Shown here: positions 55,501 to 64,000 of the stretch, piece by piece
Layout of the letters: each line of letters begins with the position of its first letter
Position numbering within the stretch: position 1 is the stretch's first letter
Program-made: the position numbers and the translations under genes
From: Strigamia acuminata
Lineage: Eukaryota; Arthropoda; Chilopoda; Geophilomorpha; Linotaeniidae
Direction of reading: 5' to 3'
Assembly (NCBI GenBank): GCA_949358305.1
Contig: OX442319.1
Location: forward strand, 6,634,001 to 6,698,000
DNA length: 64,000 nt
The notes under the pieces: generated by a model
Told to the model about the DNA's origin: nothing
Seen by the model: only the letters and a program-made list of their open reading frames with translations
Databases searched by the model: none

Positions 55501-56106
55501 ATTCTCGCTGGACAACAAATTTTCCTTCTTTTCTCCTGTTAAAGCTCTGATCGTGCTTTGTAGATCGCAAAAACCATCTCAAGAAGAAAATATATCAATA
55601 GATCTTTTTCTGTTCAATTTTAATTTATTTTTTTTTTGTTTAGTTGATAGACATAGCAATTTATTTTGACTAGAACTTGTTGCTGAATTCATTCTATTTA
55701 TTCTTTTATTGACGAAGAGACTATTTTCAAAATAGAATGATAAAATAGTTTAAAAAGTAAAGTATTTTAAATTTAATAAATTTAAATTGCAATCAATGAG
55801 GTTGTATCAGATGAGGAATTTTCTCCTCCAAAAAAAAAATAAAAATAAATTAAATCTTAAATTGGATTTTTCGATTTTCTTTTATAGGCAAATCACATAA
55901 AATGACGTCAAGGAGTAGGCGTCATTCAATGCATGACAATTAATTGGGGCTCAATTGAAGTAGGAACGCCTTAACTGGGATCCACAAAGTGAAAGAGTTA
56001 AATAAATCAAACTAACAAAACAAACTAACAGAAAAATCAGTTCGTTATAACGAAAGTTCGTAATACCAAAATTTTGTTTAACATGGTGTTCTTTGGTCGG
56101 TACGGC
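55501..56106. other. 3' flank of BBX, AT-rich
   Basis: No exon seen. Confidence 0.4.
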
Positions 56107-56444
56107 GACTATTCATCGCCCGATGTCTCATCGCGCGACCATTCATCGCTGCTAAGTAATCGCATGGACAAGTCATCGCGTGAAAAGTAATCGCGTGGCT
56201 AACTCATCAGGGCGACAATTGGACGGTTGTCAAGTAATCGTGCACCAACTAATTGCAAATTTTCGGGTGTTTTTTCGGGTGTTTTTCGGACGGTTTTCGA
56301 ACGGGATGAATTACGGCATGATCAAGCGATTACTTGACAACCGTCCAATCGTCGCCGCGCGATGACTTGTACGTGCGTCGTGCGATTACCGGTACTTAGT
56401 AGCGATGAATGGTTGCGCGATGAGAAATCGGGCGATGAATAGTC
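56107..56444. mobile_element. Fold-back element with CATCGC tandem units in inverted arms
   Basis: The left arm reads GACTATTCATCGCCCGATG, TCATCGCGCGACCATTCATC, AAGTAATCGC. The right arm is the inverse, ending GGCGATGAATAGTC. An inner pair, ACGGTTGTCAAGTAATCG and its inverse, closes around about 80 bp. Architecture as at 26125-26458 but with unrelated sequence. Confidence 0.8.
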
Positions 56445-56671
56445 GTGGATTCCTTTGGCCAACCAACCAACCAACCAAGCCTTTTTTAAGTATTCGTTGT
56501 AACGAAAAATTCGTTATATTGCGGTTCGTTATAACGAGGTTCGACTGTGGTAACTGGGCGCCATTTAACTTGGTAGACAATTAAGCAGATGAAAATTAAA
56601 CTGCTGAAAATGGGGCAATAAAAAAGAAAATTTTGTATTTAATTTTCTTTTTATTAATTGACTTCTGTTTG

Positions 56672-56890
56672 AGGGGTATGACATTAAACCGAATCTCTGA
56701 CATGGACTTCCGAATCCCGTTCTGAATCTCCGAGTTCCGAGTCTCCGAATCTTTAAATTTTATAAAAATTTTGAATTTTTTCGAAAATTAGACAAAAGTC
56801 AAAATATTTTCGACTTTTTTATAAAAATAATCATCTAAATCTTTCCGAATCCCACATCGAATGGCACATTTAATCCTAAAATATATTAAA
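56672..56890 (+). mobile_element. Element Q relative (partial)
   Basis: GAGGGGTATGACATTAAACC, then CGAATCTCTGACATGGACTT and CCGAATCCCG, follow the left end of element Q (27919). The right end is not recognised. Confidence 0.5.
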
Positions 56891-57539
56891 GATTCGTATC
56901 AGATTTTGATTTACTTGGGGTCATCTTCTCATGGTGCCACCAGATGACACTTGTCAATAAATAAGGCGGCATATTTGAAAATAACATGGTCAAGTGCAAA
57001 TGCAGCTCTAGTGTAATAAATAGATGGCGCAACTGGCTTTCTGTCAATGAATTGATGCAGGATTTTTTAATGGGTTAAATATTAAAAGGTGGCAATTTTG
57101 ACAAGTTTTGCATTTATTATGACTGTAAGCAAATACTGGTTATCTTTTTTAATAAGCTTACTAGTTTACTGCCTTGTACTAAATGTAGAATGTCTTTCTG
57201 AGGGTGCATAAAATAAAGATGAGTGATTTGTCTGGAGATAGGAAGTAAACCTAAAACAGTTATTAGGGTATATTTTAAGGATGCGATTATAAAGAATGTG
57301 GTTTTATCATTAGGTTAGGCTGCAGTGATACTTTATTGCTTTATGGTGGTTTTAATCGACAACTTTATTGGGAAGTTCATTCTAGGCAGAAACATTGACC
57401 TTTCTACTTGTAAAAAGCGTCTTTTGGCAAAGAAATGCATCTTCCACAAATTAAACATTTTATTTTTCAGGGCACACAATGAAATTGTTGAGCATAAAAA
57501 TTAACCTGTGATGGAAAAAGGCATTTCTTAAGGCCAAGA

Positions 57540-57720
57540 ATGAATTTATTATGCAAAAACACATTTTTTTATTTGCAATAATGCACGTTTTATTTGCAAT
57601 AATGCACGTTTTATTTGCAATAATGCCTTTTTATATGCAATAATGCATTTTTTATGTGCAATAAAGCCTTTTTTATGTGCAAGAAAGGCATTTTTAGGTG
57701 CAATTATGCATTTACGCACG
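57540..57720 (+). repeat. 21-bp minisatellite
   Basis: About eight units of ATGCACGTTTTATTTGCAAT with variants (ATGCCTTTTTATATGCAAT). Confidence 0.85.
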
Positions 57721-58274
57721 AATATTGTTTTTTTTACGTGAAAAAGTACAAAAAAAATTTGTTTTAGATTTACAAAATATTTTTTTTTTTATTGACGTTG
57801 ATGTTTGCACGTGCAAGCATCAATTTCAATACTGGCAAGTAGATGGCACTGACTGACAACTCTTCATCAAATTAGGCGCCACGAAGTAGGGTGCAAATTA
57901 AAGCACTCACTCTTTTCTAAGAACAAGGGGGAAGTTGCAGTTTACCTCAACGAAAAATGAATAAATTAAAACAAAAAATGAGAAACTGAAAAAAAATAAA
58001 AAAAAATAAAAAAAATAGAAAAACTGAAATATTTATTCCAAAAACAAAATATTTCCAATAATATTTCCAATAATACTTTTCCCAAAAAAAAAATAATCAA
58101 AATTAAAAATTAAAAAAAAGTCCCCACCTCCAACATAAAAAAAAAACACACACACCTGGAAAAAAAAACAAAAAAACATTTTAAAAAACAAAAAACAGAC
58201 AAAGTATCGTCGTGACACGCCCTATTTGCAGTTCAGGTAGTCTCATCCGAACAGGTGACGTCACACAGGTGCGT

Positions 58275-58350
58275 CCAAACCCAACCAAACAACCCCCCAA
58301 CCCCAAACCCAAATCCCAAACCCAAAAACACCAAAACCCAACCCAAACCC
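58275..58350 (-). promoter_or_regulatory. G-quadruplex-prone tract just upstream of YAP
   Basis: The plus strand is almost pure C and A with runs CCC every 3-4 bases. The minus strand therefore reads GGGTTTGGGATTTGGGTTTG and continues with longer G runs, which meets the four-G-tract rule many times. It lies about 200 bp upstream of the ATG. Confidence 0.6.
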
Positions 58351-58541
58351 CTCCAAAAACCCATCAAAACCGCCAAAAAACAACCCAACAAAAACCAAAA
58401 CCCAATCCCCAACCGGGAACTATCTTCTCCCAACACCGCGCACGAATACACCCAACTGTGTTTACGCAGCCCGCCCGAGTGGGCCCAAGTCAACTAGGAT
58501 CCAGTACAAGGTGTAGAGGCACTCGCCTCGTTTCGTTCTAA

Positions 58542-59021
<480 letters not shown>

Positions 59022-59089
59022 TAAGTGGAAATTTGGGGGTTTTGGGGTGGAGAATTGTGTTTTTGACGCCATTTTGGACCGGGTTTATG

Positions 59090-59560
59090 TTTTTTTCGAC
59101 TTGAAATAATTGTTTTGGTGGATTTGAAGACGTTTTTAGACCGAAAATGTTTTTTTAGGTCGGTTTTTCGATTTATTTCGACGGAAAATATTTTTTTGCG
59201 TTGGGTTTTCGACATTTTTCAAACGAAAATATTTTTTTAGGTCGTTTTTTCGACAATTTTCGACCGAAAATATTTTTTAGGTCGGTTTTTCGACAATTTT
59301 CGACCAAAAATATTTTTTTAGGTCGGTTTTTCGACTTTTTTCGACCGAGAATATTTTTTTAGTTTGGTTTTTCGACATTTTTCGAACGAAAATAATTTTT
59401 TAGGTCGGTTTTTTCGACTGAAAATAATTATTTTATTCGATTTTTCGACTTTTTTCGACTAAAAATAATAATTTTTAACGATTTTTTGACATTTTTGGAC
59501 CCAAAAACAATTATTTTCGTCGATTTTTGGACATTTTTGGACCCAAAAACAATTATTTTT
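59090..59560 (+). repeat. 40-bp minisatellite in YAP intron 1
   Basis: About ten imperfect units containing TTTTTTAGGTCGGTTTTTCG followed by ACATTTTTCGACCGAAAAT. A/T runs recur every 10 bp. Confidence 0.88.
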
Positions 59561-61069
59561 TTCGATTTTCCGACATTTTCCAACCAAAACTTTTTAATTC
59601 GATCAATTTTTCGACATTTTACGTCTAAAAAACAATCATTTTGGTCAATTTCCTACATTTTTTGATCAAAAACAATTACTTTAATCACTTTTATACCTTT
59701 TATTACCCCTAAAAAAAAATTTCGACCCTATTTTGGTCCATTTTCCAACTTTTTTACAAAAAAAAATTATTTAGGGCGCCATTTTGGTCCGTTTCCCCTT
59801 GATTTTCACCTTGGTAGTGATATGGGTGAAGGGAACACGAGTGCAGCCCCTCTGTGTGACTTGTAGGACTGGTATAAATCTTCACTTCAAACTTCAAGTT
59901 CCCCTCTTCTTTTTTCCAATGCTGACAACTAGGTCAGAGAGGGATTAATTTCACTCTGAAACTGCAGACAAAAACTGTTTGAAACTGTCTAAACCAAACC
60001 ACAAATTAACACTAGTTTTGGACTATCCAACTCTTTTGGCTTTTACGACTAAAACTAAATTAAAAATGGCTTCGCCCGGCAGCCATTTTTTTTTTGGGTG
60101 CAAATTGTGAGGTCAATTATGATGCATGAATTGGCTGATGCAATTTCGCAATAAAGTTTTTCTAAAATGTACGATTTTGATTATTCAAAGTTGCAAAGTT
60201 GTCTGGGAAGAGGTGAGGGGGAAAGAGACCAAGGTGAGACCACACCTGCTGTTGGTTATTGACTGTTCCAAGAACCATTTTCTTTTCCCCTCCTTTCCCC
60301 AGCCCCCTTCAGCTTAGCAACAAGCAGGTGTGGTGTTTCAAAAGGATCTGAATGTGGTGCAAAGTGCAGGGAAATGTGAAATGTGAGCAAAGTTTTTATT
60401 TATTTAGTTGTGGCCAGCAGTTTAGGGTTGCTGTGCAGCCATTTTGGATTTTATTTGGTTTGATTTTTTTATTTTTTATTTTTTTATTTTTTTATTTTTT
60501 TATTTTTTTGATATTTTTGATTATTCGATTTTTGATTTTTGATTTTGATTTTGATTTTTTTGGATTTTTTTGGTGATGTTTTTGGAATAAAGATTCAAGA
60601 TGGCGGAGAAAGTGTGTTTGGTTTTTTTGATTTGTTGGGAAAGTTTTGTGTGTGTACTTTCTCAAGAGTGCGTTCATTCACCTATAGCAAAAGTATCTGA
60701 ATGCGTTTTGACAAAAGCGAAAAGTCCACTTACGAAAAAGGTTCAAGGATAACAGTTGGCCTGAGCTACCTGTTTGTTCATTTTTTTTTTTCGAAGGACA
60801 TTTTTTATTGAGCTAAACAAAAAAGTTTGGTGAGAGTATTTTTGGGTCGTTTTTATTTTGTTTTGGTGGATTTTGGATTTAATTTGTTTATTTATTTTTT
60901 CGTGTGAATTTGTTGAAATTTCGAAATTTCGAGGTTTTGTATGAAATTTTTTTGTGATGAAGTTTTTGGTGAAATTTTGACTGCTGTAGTGAAAAATTAC
61001 AAAATATCGACTTTTTCGTGAAAATATTTCAAAAGGTTGATATTTTTAATAAAATTATTTTAAAATTTC
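59561..61069. other. YAP intron 1, unassigned
   Basis: T-rich with (TTTTTTA)n at 60470-60510. No exon supported. Confidence 0.45.
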
Positions 61070-61690
61070 GACATATTTTGTGAAATATTTCAAAATTTTT
61101 AGTCAAATATTTCAAAATTTTGATATTTTTAGTCAAATATTTCAAAATTTTGATATTTTTAGTCGAATATTTCAAAATTTTGATATTTTTAGTCAAATAT
61201 TTCAAAATTTTGATATTTTTAGTCAAATATTTCAAAATTTTGATATTTTTAGTCAAATATTTCAAAATTTTGATATTTTTAGTCAAATATTTCAAAATTT
61301 TGATATTTTTAGTCAAATATTTCAAATTTTTGATATTTTTAGTCAAATATTTCAAATTTTAATATTTTTAGTCAAATATTTCAAAATTTTGATATTTTTA
61401 GTCAAATATTTCAAAATTTTGATATTTTTAGTCAAATATTTCAAAATTTTGATATTTTTAGTCAAATATTTCAAAATTTTGATATTTTTAGTCAAATATT
61501 TCAAAATTTTGATATTTTTAGTCAAATATTTTAAAATTTTGATATTTTTAGTCAAATATTTCAAAATTTTGATATTTTTAGTCAAATATTTCAAAATTTT
61601 GATATTTTTAGTAAAATATTTCAAAATTTTGATATTTTTAGTGAAATATTTCAAAAATTTCGTTATTTTCAATTAAATATTTCGAAAATT
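61070..61690 (+). repeat. 30-bp minisatellite, about 20 units, YAP intron 1
   Basis: A very regular array of TTTCAAAATTTTGATATTTT followed by TAGTCAAATA. All six frames across it tend to be open because the unit is 30 bp; the resulting 198-residue repeat peptide is not a gene. Confidence 0.97.
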
Positions 61691-61724
61691 CGACATTTTT
61701 ACCGAAATATTTCAAAATTCACAC

Positions 61725-61890
61725 ATTTTCAGTCAAATATTTCGACATTTCGGCATTTTCAGTCAAATATTTCGACATTTCGGCATTTTCAGTCAAATAT
61801 TTCGACATTTCGGCATTTTCAGTCAAATATTTCGACATTTCGGCATTTTCAGTCAAATATTTCGACATTTCGGCATTTTCAGTCAAATAT
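61725..61890 (+). repeat. 30-bp minisatellite, about 5 units, related to the 61070 array
   Basis: Units of TTTCGACATTTCGGCATTTT followed by CAGTCAAATA. Same length, same ending and same phase as the previous array, so it is a diverged higher-order block. Confidence 0.95.
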
Positions 61891-62990
61891 TATGAAATTT
61901 CGACTTGATATGTGAATTTTAAAATTATTACAAATCCTCCAATACAAAAAAAATCACACTTTCATTAAAATTTTGAATAATTAAAAAATTAAATAAAAAA
62001 CATTATTTTTCAAAAAAAAAAACCCAACAATCCTTTTAACCCCAAACATAAACCAAGACCAATCTCCACATCTCAACTCTATTCTTCTATTGCTATCACT
62101 TTAACTCTAAATAGACATCCCATGATAAGACCCAGCTAAAGTGAATTTCCGCCACAAGATGGATCCAGACATACAATTCAATTGAAGTCATTGCTACTAT
62201 TAAAACTCATGAATGACTAAAATTACAAAGAAAGAAATAAAAAAAGAAAATGAAAGGAAATTTTCTTATAAATTACTTCCCTTTTTTGGACCTATTTCTT
62301 TTAGTTGATAGACAACATCCGGTTCATCTCCATCTTGACGTCTTTTAAAGGGAAGGAAACAAAGACATATTAGAGAACCATTACCAAAAAGAAAAAAGAA
62401 AAAAAAAAGAAACTGTATTCAATTGGATGCACCCATTAATGATCAGTGGCTTTTATTAAGACTTATTAAACTTGACCCTCTTAGATACTAACTTGCATTG
62501 AATCAAACAAAAGGGAGTCCATTTTGGCTTTATATTTAAACCACAGCTGGATTTAGTCAGTTTTTTTGCTGTTTGCTTTTTTCTTTTTTATTATTTATGT
62601 CTGAAACAGTTGATAAGAATGAAGCATAGAAGGTGCTTTTAAAATTAGTTTTCAGGCACCATTCACTGAGTGTACTGAGGAGTTATTTTTAGAATGTGAA
62701 ATAGATTCAGCCTCTTTTTGTTGCCAATAGCCCATGAAAGACTCAAAGACTCAAAAGACTTAAATGTAGAGTTCAAGTTGATGTTAGATTTTGAGATTTT
62801 AGATTTTTTTTTTAGAAGGGTTTGTTATTTATTAAAGTTCTGCAGTGTTGTTAAGGGAGATTGTGGTATATTTTTGTGGATTTAATAAGTTTATGATGTT
62901 ATTTATAGATTTGAGAAATGTATTGGAAATGTAAAAATTGCGTTGGAAATTCCAAAAATGTATTAAAAATCCAAAAAATATTTTAGGTAT
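61891..62990. other. YAP intron 1, unassigned
   Basis: No repeat boundary or exon that I can support. Confidence 0.4.
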
Positions 62991-62994
62991 TCAT

Positions 62995-63620
62995 AAAAAT
63001 CTATGAGAAACCTACAGAATCTTTCAGAATCCTACAAAATTCATTAGAAATCCAGAAAATCCATCACAAATTCTGAAAATCCATTACAAATGCAGAAAAC
63101 TTAATAGAAATCCAGAAAGTTTATTAAAAATCCAATAGAAATCCAGAAAATCTATTAAAAATCCATTAGAAATCCAGAAAATCAATTAGAAATCCAGAAA
63201 ATCCATTAGAAATCCAGAAAATCAATTAGAAATCCAGAAAATCCATTAGAAATCCCGAAAATCCAACAAATCGATAAAATCCAATAGAAATCTAGAAAAT
63301 CTATTAGAAATCCAGAAAATCTAAAAGAAATCCAGAAAATCTAATAAAAATCCAGAAAATCCATTAGAATTCTAGAAAATCCAACAAATCGAGAAAATTC
63401 AATAGAAATCCAGAAAATTTATTAGAAATCCAGAAAATCTATTAGAAATCCAGAAAATCTATTAAAAATCCAGGAAATCTATTAAAAATCCAGAAAATCT
63501 ATTCGTAATCCAGAAAACCTATTAAAAATCCAGAAAATCTATTAGACATCCAGAAAATCCATTAGAAATTCAGAAAACCCATTAGAAATTCAGAAAAGCC
63601 ATTAGAAATTCAGAAAACTA
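62995..63620 (+). repeat. 20-bp minisatellite, about 30 units, YAP intron 1
   Basis: Units of ATCCAGAAAATCTATTAGAA with variants at the ATCTATTAG half. The AAAA and TTAGAAAT tracts are exactly 10 bp apart. Confidence 0.95.
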
Positions 63621-64000
63621 ATGGATTATCTAAACTTTTCGGTAGTTAATATTATTATTATTATTTTATTATTATTATTTTATTATGGTAACTTAATACA
63701 GATATTTTAATAAAGTAGGGAGAGGCACACTCGAGTCACATTGGGTACCAATTACACATAACAGGGGTTGAAACTGAGAAATTATCAAATTAAATTTGTC
63801 ACCAAATATAAAACAAAAAATTATATGACGTCCAGACTGTAATTTTAGCAAACTATGCATCCCAAACGTTTTATTTATATCTAAATACTGTATTACCGTA
63901 ATGAAAATTGCTTAATTTGCTCTCCATTAAACCATTCCCACTAATTTCCACTCTGCGAACATTGAACTGACAAGTCTTCACTGCGGATGGACGATGCAAG
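63621..64000. other. YAP intron 1, right edge of window
   Basis: Includes (TTA)n near 63650-63690. Nothing else recognised. Confidence 0.4.

Noticed and set aside
58212-58541. A proline/lysine-rich 109-residue protein upstream of YAP
   Set aside because: It is the translation of the C/A-only tract in another frame, with no homology or splice support.
61080-61676. A 198-residue open frame and several overlapping frames on both strands
   Set aside because: They lie wholly in the 30-bp minisatellite; a unit divisible by three with no stop keeps frames open. No splice sites or non-repeat sequence support a protein.
63000-63620. A CRISPR-like or coding repeat array
   Set aside because: A 20-bp tandem array without spacers; stop codons occur in the repeat.

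Overview
The window is nuclear DNA of an animal, probably an invertebrate; I cannot place it more precisely. Support for this comes from a YAP/Yorkie first exon with TEAD-binding, LATS-site and WW segments, a BBX-type HMG-box gene, a calcium-binding-carrier-like SLC25 gene with seven exons, spliceosome genes (PRPF4, SART1) and an SR-protein kinase. Introns use GT-AG, and many are only 50-75 nt long. The genome is AT-rich and full of small DNA transposons, retroelement fragments and minisatellites. There are no operons, bacterial signals, rRNA genes or CRISPR arrays.

Layout. 1-3.7 kb: minus-strand Ty3/gypsy gag-pol (one open frame running off the window), its short LTR, and a decayed RNase H fragment. 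3.7-10.3 kb: a mosaic of duplicated repeats, including a tandem set of a roughly 45-residue minus-strand exon module. 11.5-14.5 kb: a four-exon gene for a secreted, proline-rich protein with six copies of an unrecognised repeat. 15.6-16.0 kb: a 100-residue two-exon gene. 16.5-18.4 kb: an SLC25 carrier without EF hands. 18.5-20 kb: a dispersed repeat holding a 972-bp near-perfect palindrome with tRNA-like Pol III boxes in each arm. 20.8-21.05 kb: the last two exons of a minus-strand gene. 21-25.3 kb: mostly LTR-like and low-complexity DNA. 25.4-27.3 kb: a two-exon coiled-coil gene. 27.6-34.9 kb: repeats, LINE fragments and a few orphan exons.

35.0-47.8 kb is the gene-rich part: PRPF4 (-), a three-exon kelch gene (-), an SRPK (+), the last exons of an unknown gene (-), SART1 (-) and a small unknown gene (-). 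48.4-55.5 kb: a BBX homologue in about nine exons (+), whose introns hold three copies of one hAT-like MITE. 58.55-59.02 kb: YAP exon 1 (+), followed by an intron of at least 5 kb full of 20-, 30- and 40-bp arrays.

Two themes recur. First, PRPF4, SRPK and SART1 lie within 12 kb; all three concern the tri-snRNP or SR proteins and all three are intronless, while neighbouring genes have introns. Second, many AT-rich minisatellites, several of them intronic, have units of 10, 20, 30 or 40 bp with A/T tracts about one helical turn apart. Exon structures were built by hand from splice signals and reading-phase agreement; they need RNA evidence.
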